Positions 39,901-52,900 of a stretch of DNA of 64,000 nucleotides are shown piece by piece. This DNA is from Panonychus citri (lineage: Eukaryota; Arthropoda; Arachnida; Trombidiformes; Tetranychidae). The stretch covers positions 1,922,001 to 1,986,000 of the forward strand of contig NW_026515406.1 of assembly GCF_014898815.1 (NCBI RefSeq), read 5' to 3'. Both the position numbers and the translations under genes were made by a program. Each line of letters begins with the position of its first letter. Position 1 is the first letter of the stretch. The notes beneath the pieces are model-generated. The model searched no databases. It was not told the DNA's origin and saw nothing but the letters and a program-made list of their open reading frames with translations.

Positions 39901-41337
39901 TTATTTCGAATTAGAACTTTTTTCTTTTCATCTAATCTTCCTCATCATCTTCTTTATCATCATTCTAAATGTAATCAAATCTAAAATATTAGATGATTAA
40001 TCGTGTTGAAATATAAATCATCTCATCAAAATCCCTCTAGAGGATTGATAACATTACATGATAACTAATCAAGATTATCATGTAAAAGGAATCATGATTT
40101 TACCTGGTCAACATAATATTCAGGTAACAACATTAATTACATGATGATGATGATGAAAATGATGATAAATATGATGATAATTATCTTGATTATTTAGAAA
40201 ATCATTTTTTTCTTTCTCATAACAATCAATGATTAACTAAATTGTTGTTTCTCTTTGCCAATCAATATCAACCTTGAGGTTTGTTTTTTTTTATGTGAAT
40301 ATGTTTTAACCACACTAATTAAATTAACTATAAACACTTGACTAAATATAGTTGGTTGACTAATCAGATTACAACAATTAAGATAATTGTTCACTCATTC
40401 ATTCATTCATTTAGTAAATTTAATATATACTTGAGTTTAATTACTAAATCATTCATATTTAAAAGGTTGATAATATTGATTATATCAACAGCATTGATCT
40501 GTTAATTATTTTCACTTCTTGAAAGTTTAATTGATTAGTTGATTAATTGGTCAGTTAAGTTGATTTTTAATGATCAAGGATCAAGACTTAGAAACAATTA
40601 AATTTTAATTGTAAAAAATTTAATGATCATTTATTTTCATCTCACTTGGTGATCATGAATTATTTTTCGTGAACTATTTGAATACTTTGGTGAATTAAAA
40701 TTTAAATTATTCAATTTTTTTCTATGATTAATTGATTACCTGGAGTCTAAATTGTACCATGAACATGATCAATGGGTGAAACTGGATAACAGGATAATAG
40801 GAAGAACTTTTTTTTCAAAAAAAAGTTCTGAACCTACATGAGGATAATGAGATTTGTAGGGATTTCGATTACAGGGAATGCGACTGAATTTTTTGTTTGG
40901 GAAAAGCTCATTGATAAGCATCATCTTCATCTGAGAAAATGATGAATCGACTATTTCTCCCCTTCTCATGAGTTCTGGTTCCATGAAGATGATTCACAAT
41001 GTTGAATTTTTATCATTGAAAAAAGTACAGGGGAATTATATTGAAATCGAAAATGTTTCAACATGATAAACTCTTTCAACCGATACTCCATGAACTACCC
41101 TGATCGTTTAACGATATTGATTCAAATTCTAACCTTGATTCATGAAATAGTAGCAGAAGTTGAATGTTCATCTGGAAGCTTAAACACTGAATTCGAGATC
41201 ATGAATCATGAGATAAGATGAAAATAGAAGATAATAGATAGAAAGTTCTGATTCGATGATGATTGTTGATAGACTTTACGAATCGATTTTCTCCCTACGA
41301 GCTCAGACAGAGACTCGAATAATCATTATCATGCTAA

Positions 41338-41377
<40 letters not shown>

Positions 41378-42428
41378 CACTTATCCATGGAGATGATACA
41401 GTTTCGAAATCTTTTTTTATATCATTAAGAATGGGAAAAAATTCCTTCCATGAAGAGCTCATAAGTTTATGAGCCATTGGTCAAGATGTTAATCATCTCC
41501 ATGTTGTTGATGATGATGACCCATGCTTGACCAACTGAATAAGCTAGAAAAAATTTACTAATCTTTATCATGTTAATGTTTATTTTCATTGTTTCAAATG
41601 AATAGTAACCTTGGTAAACAAAAACAGACTGGAAATTAATGAAGATAAAAAAAATTTCGAAAAAAAGTTCTGCAACTTTGTGAACTTGTTCATCTCTCTC
41701 CTTCTCTCACATTTTTCTAAAATGATGATAAATTCAATGAATAAAATTGAATTACTTTTCGATTCCATTAGTTAATTGTTTATTTATCGAACAGAAAAAA
41801 ACACCAACAGCATTTGAATAGAATTGAGGAGAAAAAAAAATGGAACTGAAACTTGAAACGAAAATGAGATTTTAAGATTCTTGAAATGGAAGATTTTTTT
41901 TCTTCTCGAATTCTTCAGTTGTCTAATTAGAACCAAATGGAAATAATAATTTTTTTTTCTCTACTCCAAAGGTTGTTTCAGATTCCATGTTGGCTGAAAT
42001 CAAGGAGTGTTTCATGGAGGCTTATGATGACAATAAGGATGGTAAAATTGACATCAGGGAGGTGAGTAATATATATTAGATGATTATTATTACAATTCTC
42101 AATCAAGTTACCAATCAAAATACAATAATAATAACGGTTAACTTGAAATTGCCAATAACCTTCATCTTCACCTCATCCCTGATATCCCATTAAAATGAAG
42201 ATGAGTCCTCATGCTCATCTCCATCATGAATGAACATCATCAACTGTCCCACCCACAACCACCCACCATGGATGAAAGATTATTGGGTTTTCTGTCATAA
42301 AGAAGATATTATTTAGCTTCCATTTTTAGAAATTCTTTTTTTCATCATCATTCTCTTCTTTTCATTTTTTCTTCTTCTTTTCCTTATTGTAACACCATAT
42401 TCTTGACACTTCCTTTGTCACCCAAGTT

Positions 42429-42476
<48 letters not shown>

Positions 42477-43895
42477 TTGTCTTCATCTTCATCTCCCACT
42501 CTCGATTTTCCCTCTACTATTGTCATCTTTACATTGTGACAGTTAATGTCTCATCACCAATAACAACAATCAAATTGAAATATAATATCTTCAGTTATTA
42601 TCCATTGAGTTTTTCTCTTGATTAACTTTCCTGATTAACTAGAGACTTATTATTTGCTAACAATTAGTTGACAATTTAAATCGAACATTTTAATACATAT
42701 TAGTTATTATTATGATTTGTAGATGAACTAATCAATTTAATCAACCACCATTTTTTTGTGATCAATTTTAAACATCTAACAATCAATGAAGTAGTTGGGA
42801 TAAATTGTAACGACCGACCAAATTAATTGTCTGAGTTGATAAAAAAAAATAATCAAGTTTGATTGTTAAATCAGTCTTGTTGTGATGGAAGTGAAATTAC
42901 CAACTCGAAACAATTAGTAACTGTAATCAAATTGTGAACTGATAAATTGTGATGATTCAGATCATATCAAAGATAATTAACTTAATCATGTTCAGGATAA
43001 AGTTTCGACAATTAGATAAAGAAACTGGATTAATCTAATCAATCATCACGATTAAATGACAATCTTTATCTGATCGAACAACTTTTTTTAGAACTTTTTT
43101 TCGTTTCGATTTTTTTGATTCGAAGTAGCAAAAAAGTTTCATAATCTTTTATTAAATTGTTCCAGGTAACGATTTAATTTTTTTCTCCTTCTTCAGCTGA
43201 TTATAAAAGTCGCTTGTGAATTTCATCATGAAAATTTAATTGTAAATGTGTAGGTTGTTAAATTGTTGGAAAATGCTATTAGGTACAATTAGCTAATCAC
43301 TCTTGAAACTAACAATGATAATTGTTATCATGATCTTTCACTTGATTGATTGTAGTTAATTTTGGGAATTGAAATCATTTCCATTCTGACCCCATGGTAA
43401 TCAGTTATTCACTAGTGGTACGATTAAATTGTTCATGATACAAGTTTATTGTCATTGTTAATTATCATGATGATGATAACAATTAACTAATGGAAAATTT
43501 TGTCTAAACAAAAAAAAGGAATGAAAATTTTAGTATTATAATAACTAGTTGAGTTTTCATGGTAAATCTTATGAGATGAAACCTTTAGATGAAAAAGTTC
43601 AAAAATCAATTGAAGGCTTATATTCAAAGTCCTTTTTGATATGTTTATTTATAAATAGAGATGTAAACACTGCCTCAGGCGATGGATTGAACCGTTATCA
43701 TGTTTTTGAGGTTATATCATGAAATTTTCATTTTCCAGGATGAAGATAATGAAGTTTTTATTTGGTGTTTTCAACATCATCAGAATCAATTTCCTGTTAA
43801 CCAAAAGGATTAGAATTGAAATAGAATATGAATAAAAATAAAAAAGAAAAACATTTTCCATTAGAATATATGAAAAATTTTCTCTTCTATTATAA

Positions 43896-43929
<34 letters not shown>

Positions 43930-46900
43930 CAGGGAAAGCTCAGATTCCATCTCATGATATCTCTCAGTTTCCCCATGATGATATTGATCAGCTACGAGCT
44001 AATTATTTGAAGGCTGAAAACATTTTCTACAAGGATGAAACCTCAATTAAAGTTAATGTGGTGATTACAAGTTGAGTTTATCATGGACGGAAAAACAAGA
44101 AGCTTCAGTTTCATGGTAAAAGTTCATGTCATGAACAAAGTTACTTCTTATTACATTTACAATATATTATCATGAAAATCAGCGTTTACAAGTGCAAACT
44201 TTTGTTTTTTTTTCACCAAGATTAGATAATGAATTCAGTAAATTATCATCATTTCACTTCTGAGAAATTCATTCACCATGAAGGAGATGATGATTACGAT
44301 AGAAATTAACCTGAACATTTTGAAACTTTACTGCCTCAGGGTGAATCCAATTACTGGTTTCTATTGTATAAAAACAATCCATTTTGTTTATACAATATCT
44401 TTATCATGATAAACACCAGATTCAGGATTTTTACTCAGCAACTTTTCATCACAATCATGTTATTTATATAATTCTGTGTGTGATGAATACTTTGTATTCA
44501 CATGCGACTAAATCAACTCAATTAACTCAGCTGATTGTCATGAATCAATGGTTACCAATCGTTATTATTGTTATAATTAACTCAATCAACTCTTGATTGT
44601 GTTCAGAAATTCAATGTTTCTCTTAATGATGATGATGATAATTTTTTTTATCTCTCTTTCTGATTCTGATTCTAATTCCGATCATCATGGTGGAACTCAG
44701 TTGGCTCAATTGTTGCCCCTGGAGGAATCATTTTTGCTCTTGTTCCGTTTTGACAATCCCCTTGAATCATCTGTTGACTTTATGAAGGTAAGATTCATAT
44801 TCTGATTTGAAATGCTTAAAATGGGATAAGATTCATGAGTAAACTCATAACCACGGAATTCATTTGGGAGCTTGATATATGTTTACGAATCAGTGAATAA
44901 AATTGTGCTACAATTGATAAGATTGATCGTGAAGTCATGATAGTAAACATGATGAATGAATTTCTGTTAAAATGAAATTTTTTACTTATTCACCTAAAGT
45001 TCATTCACAAGACAATGAGATTCCGAACACTTTGTGATGATTTATTATCATTATTATCTCTTTTTTTGTCTGACTCCAGATATCATGATAATAGTAATAA
45101 TAATAACCATCATGGTGATGAAGATGAAATTAAATTAACCATTAAAAGCAATATAATAATCAACTGAAAGTTTATCTGTTTAGGAATCTTGATAAAAGTT
45201 CATTATATTAATTCAAAAAGAGAAAAAAAAATTCTTTTATTTTCTTATAATATTCATAAGAGGAAGTGGGTGGTTTTCCAGGTTTCCCTTTGGTTAACCA
45301 TCAAGATGAACCATCATCTGTCTTCCTGTTTCATCCTCATCTTCTTCATCATCATCATCTTTTGTTCTGCATTTTGAGCTTATGATAATAATCAGATAAT
45401 AACGAGATGATATTACAACACATTATGGCGATGGTCATGATAGATTCAAGGTGATTACCACTCTAACTTGGTTTTCCACTTCTACCATCCTCATCTCTCT
45501 CTCTCTCTGTGTCTTCATGATAATAGTATTCTCATGACATTGAGACTGAACTTTTATCCTATTCAATTGTAATATTATCATATTAACAAGAATCCCTTTT
45601 GTTAACATGACAATTTAGCAACAACAACAACACCATCATCATGTTTATCATCACCATCATCATGCTCATTGGAATGATTAACATGTAACAATCAGATTAA
45701 TCATTTTCCTTTTTTCTTCATTCATTGAACATACTCATCTCCATGAATGAATAATTTTTCACCATGAAATTTGATCAAAATCAGTGATACAGTTTCAAGA
45801 AAAATTCATTAGAGTAAAAAAAAAAGTTCAGTAAAATTTTAACTTCCTTTTTTTTCACTTTGGTTGATAAGAGATTAAGATTGATTTTTGTTTTCAGTTA
45901 ATTGTTATCATTAGAAATCAGAATTATATTATAATCTGATGAGTACTGATGATGATTAAGATGATTGCTTGAAGATTTGATTGATTAACATGATGAAGAT
46001 AAAAGAAATAAAAGACGAAAAAGTTCTGAAATCTGCTCAAGGTGAAATATGGAAAATTTTCTTCCACCTCGAATATTTTTCCCTTCCAGTTATGTACCAT
46101 TTCTTGGATATTATCATGAACTTTTCTGTTCTTATGCTCATTTGACATGATCCTTACATCATGTACCTACTGAACCATGAAAACAAGATGATGATATAAA
46201 TGTATTTCGAATCTAAAATGATCACGAATTTATCGAATGGCCCGAACAGAAACGATTCGAAGAGAGAAAGAAAAAAAAAGTTCCAAGAAAAATAGTAACA
46301 CATCAAGAAGATACAAGTTAAAGCTCATCAATCAACCTTGCCCATGAATTCATGGTAATGTTTTCAGAATCGATGGGATGTTTTCTGTTTCAACTGAAAC
46401 AAGAGCCTTCACCATGAGAAGATAATATTTTGTCTTTTTCAAATTTGGGGCAAACTCTTGGAAAAGAAAATCATGAAAAAGAAGACGAGAAAAATTCTGA
46501 CATTTATAATCATTATCATCATGAAGATGAACTTATTTTCCTCAATTCTTTTCTTATTTTCATCTTCTCAGCATTTACTTTCTTGACTTGAACTGTTCTC
46601 ATTACGTTATGTTTATATCCCGATTCTCGAACAAACTTTCTCAGACAATTTCCATCATGAGCTCAGAATTCATATCATATCTAATATATAATGAATTCAT
46701 GAAGTAAAGTAAAACAGTTTCAATATTTTCCACCTCAAATCTTAAAGGTAGAACCTTTTGTTAGAACTTATTTTTTTTTGCCTTCCTCGAAATTGTTTCA
46801 CTTTCCCCTTTACTTACTCTATTATTATTATTATTATCACTCCCAAGGTGATGGTGTGAGGTGGAAAAATTCAATCAAACTCAATGACAGGGTAAAGCTA

Positions 46901-49900
46901 ACACAGGAAAGAAAACAATAGAACCAAGGAAGAGAAAAGTTCAGTAGAGGCAATAATAGTTGAGGAAAGTTCTGAAAGTTCTCAACATATTATCATCTTC
47001 TTCAGAATAATTATCATTCCAAGTAAATCATGTCAGTGGCAAAGGACAATCACAGTTATCTTATTAATTAATTAATCTACAGAGAGAAAGAGAGAAAGAG
47101 AGAGAGAGAGAGTACCAACATTTCATATTCTTAATTCATAGTTTGAAACATGGTGGAAAATATCATGAGATTATATCACAGTCAGAAATACATATAGAGG
47201 GAAAACAAAGTTAATCCAATTTCATCCCAATGATAATTCAGAAGGATAAAAACTTTTACCTTCTTTTAGATGATAATATAAAAATTGTCATCATCATCAT
47301 CATCATCCATTAGATTAGTAACAAGATGTTATGTCCACTTAGATGTTCATCCATGTATAACAGTAAAATTGACAGAGAGAAAGAAAAACTTTTCTGTTTC
47401 TTCATTTAAACCTCTCGAATTCATTGATTATGATGAACGTTAATTCAGTTACACACCGATAATAATATTTCATATAAATAAATAGTCAACATGAGGTTAC
47501 ATATGTTAGATTATCTTGATCACAGCTAAATATATATTTTATCATTCTCATAATCATTAAGATATATATATAAAAACCAAGAATAATGAGTTCATGAGGT
47601 TTTTATCATGAAGTACCAATGAATTTGAACCCACCAGAGTCAAGTTGTATCTAATATCTTGTTATTGTGTATCACATTTATCCTAATAAAGATATATTTC
47701 CCTCGGTGGGAAAACCATGTTACAATAATATTATATCACTACAACTACTTTATCTTGTCAGGTTTCATTTTACCACCTTCACCTCAACCCACCACCCACC
47801 CAATTCACCCTCCATCCTCTTTCTTCCACCTCCTCTTGAGCCACTTTCAATCTTCTCCTACCTTTTCCCTGTTCTTTTTATCCTCTCTTCAGAATGATGA
47901 ACAAAATTCCAAGTGAAAGAAAAGATTTTATTTCTCTTTTCCTTCCTTTTTCTCTCTCTCATCTTCTTTCATTCCTTATCCCACCTTCCACCTTCCACCT
48001 TGTTCAACCTTCTCTTCCACCCTCCAATGACCTGTAACCTCCTTTCTCAACTTCACCATCTAATTTCCTTCTCCATTCAAACCAACACAAGAGAGAAATC
48101 AAATCATCAAGATAATCAAAGAGAGAAAACAAAATCTCTGATTAGATTAACATATGATACGTTTACCGTTACTCTCTTTATTCATCTATTTCTTGAATGA
48201 TATTAAGTTTCCGGAAATAAAGGAAAGAATTTTTTTTTCTTCCAACAAAAATTCAAAAAATTCTAGTTCCCGCTTAACTATGAAATTCAATTTTCCATTG
48301 AAATAAATTGCATAGTTACCATGAATTCACCATGAACACTGAATATTAATCTCATAAACTTAGTTTCAGGAAATATTCACTTTACACTTTTCCCCACCAA
48401 CGATAATATTATAACATTATTATTATTTATTATTGATTTCTCATGATATTATTATATTTACAATATTGTTTACTTATCATTGAATAAGAACATATAAAAG
48501 TTCATATAATGTATTCTTATTACATGATTAATCATTCATGGTAATATTTTCATCTCGAAAACTTTTCATCGTAAACGTAAATTCTGATAGATCCATTTTC
48601 TGAAAGCCAATGAATATTATTACACGATAATATGTTTCCGTAATCATGATGATTAACATGATATTTATAAATCATCATCATCATGGCGATTAACATGATA
48701 ATCATTGTTGTTGATAAGTTGAATCTAATGAATAATTGGCAGAACTTTTTTCCTTCAACTTAATCATTGTTAATTCTTGTTAATCAATTATCATTAATTT
48801 CCATGATCACCACTTGATTCAGGTGATTATCTTTAATCTTCTGGTGGTCATTTCATGTTATTCATTAGCCTTCAGGTTCGAGTTGAGTTTGGACATTTAG
48901 AAGTTTTTTCTTTTCCTTTTTTCGATGATCAATTACTATTATTATTATCACTATTTCGTGGTGCTAATTGATCAGAACTCAGCTCTGCATTAACTCATGA
49001 ATTTCTGCAGATTGGATGATGATAACTCTCATGAAATGATATTCTCGAAGTTCAAACAAACTTCTAACATTCCATCAGATTGATTTTCTTTTTATCAGAA
49101 AGTTCTGATAAAAATCTTTCGAATCAGCAATCACCATGAATCATTTGTTTAATTAGATTTTCGGAAAAGATTAAATCACCAAGAATCAATTCTTTCCAAT
49201 CCAATTTCCACTCAGATTCATTATCTTTCCATCAAGGTGATAACTTAGCATATCCTGTTTATCCTTAAGGGAAAATCTGTTGGAACTTTTTTTTTATTAG
49301 AAAATTTCGAACTTTTTTTTCACCCAAAAAAGTTCTAACATGATTTCATAAGAACAAAATTCTGCTCATTACCAATACCCAAATGGTTCAATGATTGAAG
49401 TTCAATCTAACGATCACATCATGAGTTTCTTATCATGAATATTGATCATTATCAGAAGAAATAAATAGAGAGTCATGAATTTTATATATCAGAATTTTAT
49501 TATTATGAAACTTGATCATGAATGATGAAATTTTGATGATAAGTTTATCAATTGAAATATGAATTAAATTGATAAATGTCAATGAAATTTTCTATTTGAT
49601 TGAATTGGATTATTATTATTATCAAGCTTCATGATAACTTTAAAATCACAACTCAGAACTTTTTTTTTCATTTTGTAACTTGGTAACAGTTTCATGGTTT
49701 CATGTCATGATTGATCAGATGATTTAAATTGCTCGTGATAATCACAGTTGATTATTTTAATCAGAGGTTGAGGATAAGTGTTAGTTTTGAATCAATTGCT
49801 TGGAATCATAATCTTGAGTGTAGATTTCATGATATTATCGAGGTTGAACCACATGGAAAAAAAAGTTTCGAATTTTAAATTTTCACTTTTGTTCCAAATG

Positions 49901-52900
49901 ATTAACCAGATTTAATCTCAACCTTTCTTGTTTGTAATTCATCAGTTTGAAACATCATGAAATTCCAGAAGATTTTCATGGAAATAGAACTTTTTCTCTC
50001 TCTCTCTTCGATAAAGTTCATTCTCCATCTTTTGGTGTATAATCGAGACTCATATATTCAGATTCAAAAGAATATTAAATTTCTCCATGAAAATAAGGTT
50101 ATCGAGAAAGAAAAATTGTTCTGAATGAACTTTCTGATTACCATGAATTTCAATAGTTCCTCATGGAAGGAAAAAAAACTGATAAACCAAATTTAAAGCA
50201 AATCAATCAATCAAATTGAATATTTTCACTATTTCATAAATACTAAAAGTTGATTAGATTTGATTATTATTATGTAAAGAGCAATCAGATTATTAGCTGA
50301 ATTGTAATCAACTAATTGTTGTCATCGATACCAAAGTTAATGATATAACCGTTAATTTCCGTTATATATCAGATAACATTAATTGTGTTCACAATTAACA
50401 ATGAGATTGTCAATGGTGAACATTAATCATTATAATTATCAAAGGATTTATTTAAGATACAACAACAATCAATAATTAACCCGTTGACTTAATGATAGTC
50501 AAGTTATTAATTGATGAACAACAATCAGGTAACAATCATAATAAGGAAAAGTTGAACAATCAACTAATCACATTGACCTAATGTACTTGTGATTATAATT
50601 GTGATTGATTAATTTGATTGTTTTCCATCTAGTTAATGATCAACAATCAACTAAAAGTAATCAACTAATTTTATTATTTTTTATTTATCATAGACCCAAA
50701 TATTAATATAATAGTTGGTTAAGTTAATCTAATTTAATTTCAACCTTTTGATTGTTATCATGAATTTCAATTAAATTGTTTAAATAGCCTTAGGCAGTTT
50801 AATCATTGATGGTTAATCATTATGATTAAGTAAATAACATATATATTATATTGTTTAACTTTGTTCAAATCTTGATGATAATTTATTATTACATTGAATT
50901 GATTAAAGTTGATTGAACAAGTAAAGGAAAATAATAACAATCAATAAACTAAATTGATCATTTTAATCATGATTACAATTAAATTGTATGTTATAAACCT
51001 TCAATTGTGATTAGTTGATTGTTTCATTTATCATTTTGCCTTTTGTTTTAGTTTATCAATTGTTAATTGTCCAACTTTGACCTAATATTGATTTTGTTAA
51101 TTTATTTGTTTAGCTAATTGTTGCTCAGTGATTGACATTCAATTGTCATCAGTTTGATTGTTTGACATTTGCATTGATTAACATTGATTATATTTTGTCA
51201 AAGTATAAATTTGATTAAAACCATAATTAAATCAACAACAATCAACTTTGATTAATCTCCCAACCCAATGACACCAGATGATGATAATTTAATTCAACTC
51301 ATTTAAATTAAATCTAATCTTATATTCATAATATCAGTTGAATTTTAATCATCATTTTCATGATGATTTTAATGCTTGTTCAAGACTCGTTGATAACAAT
51401 TAACTAATCAACCACTTGAATCATCAATAAATAACTAGAATCTCAATTCTGTGAACTTTTTTTTCCCTTGTAATGGGAAAATATGAATTTCTTTATGGAT
51501 TCAAATTCATGATTGAAATAATTTATGAGTCAAGAATCAGAACTTTTTGTTTCCCAGAACTTTAGTTTCGGGTCTTTTTTCATCACGTTCCAGGTATTAT
51601 ATTGTTATTATTACTGTTATCATCTTCTCATCTTCATCATCTTGATCATTATCATGATTATCATGGAAAAGAACAAGAAAAATTGTTCTTTCCTTTCTTC
51701 GAATTTGCAATTTTCCTTTTTGCTGTTTTGCTGAAATTTTCTACTCCCATATAATCAACATTATCAAATCGAAAAGGTAAAAAACTTTGTTAGAACTTTT
51801 ATCTTTTTTTCCATTTCATTTAGGAATTCGAAAATAGATACAACTTGAACTTATTCGAACTTTTTTGTTTCCCATTGAATTTTCTTTCTCCTTTTTCGAA
51901 CTTTTTTATTCGATGGTTTTTCGAAAAGCAGCTTTTTCCTCTATTTTGACAGAAATTCTGCCAAAGGGAATGTTCCAACTTGACATTAGTGAAAAATTCG
52001 ACTCTTAAATCGAGAACAACATGATAGAAACTGATAGTTACTCTATTTGGAATTAAAATTTCCATGAGAAAATAAAAAATTCAGACTTAACAAAAAGTTG
52101 CAATTCCAAAAGTTTCCAATCTCCTCAAGGGAATTATATAATTATTAACAACTGATAATCTCGTTCCATTTACCTGAACACATGAACATGTAACAGAATC
52201 AGATGAAATATCATGAATTTGACTTTATCCCCTCTCATTGAACATGTCGATTACCATGTAACGTTGAAAAGGTTTTTTTTTCATCAAATGAATTCAATGG
52301 TCTAATAATATCATTGCTTCTGATAGATGGACAATATTTGTTTCTTTTATCATCATCATGTTCATGGATAAAGATAAGATGAAAAGATGATGATAAATGG
52401 AGATAAAAGTACATCCATTGATCGTAAAAGGTATTATCGTGTATGCTTATCGAATGAGAAGAAAAAGCTCTCTCTCTCTCTCTTCTTTATCTTCCAAGGT
52501 TTTACCTTTGTTTCCACCAATTCCAATGTATTATAATGAATTTCATCATCTTTGTCTTCATCTTCATCTTACCTGAATTCTGGCTTATCTGTTTACTCAA
52601 TTAATCTAATGAGTTATTCTTTTCTTGGTTCAATGTTTATTTTCATGAATAACAAAATCTTCTTTATCTTCAACTTCCTCACTCTCATTCTCTTTCTTAT
52701 CATCATTGCCCTTATCATCATCATCTTCCAATCCAATTCACCTTTACCTTTAATCTATTCAGATCTGGTCTAAATATGACAACGATGGAAATGGTTACAT
52801 TGACTCTGAAGAGTTGAAGGTTTGTTTTCCGATTTTTTTTTCTAATTTTCAAATCCCACTAATTGTAACAATCAACTCGATTCGATGTCTTTGATTACAA

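Larger units (their letters stand above)
39748..41971 (+). other. Calbindin intron 2 (2.2 kb)
   Basis: Bounded by GTAAGT and a TACTCCAAAG acceptor. It contains a 27-base perfect palindrome at 40803-40829 and a (CT)17 tract at 41341-41374. No exon was recognised. Confidence 0.85.
42062..44700 (+). other. Calbindin intron 3 (2.6 kb)
   Basis: Bounded by GTGAGT and an acceptor ending GGAACTCAG. It contains (TC)n at 42435-42472 and (GA)n at 43898-43926. No exon was recognised. Confidence 0.85.

Noticed and set aside
47659..48200. Overlapping Pro/His/Phe/Ser-rich plus-strand frames
   Set aside because: They derive from a pyrimidine-rich stretch inside calbindin intron 4, without coding structure.
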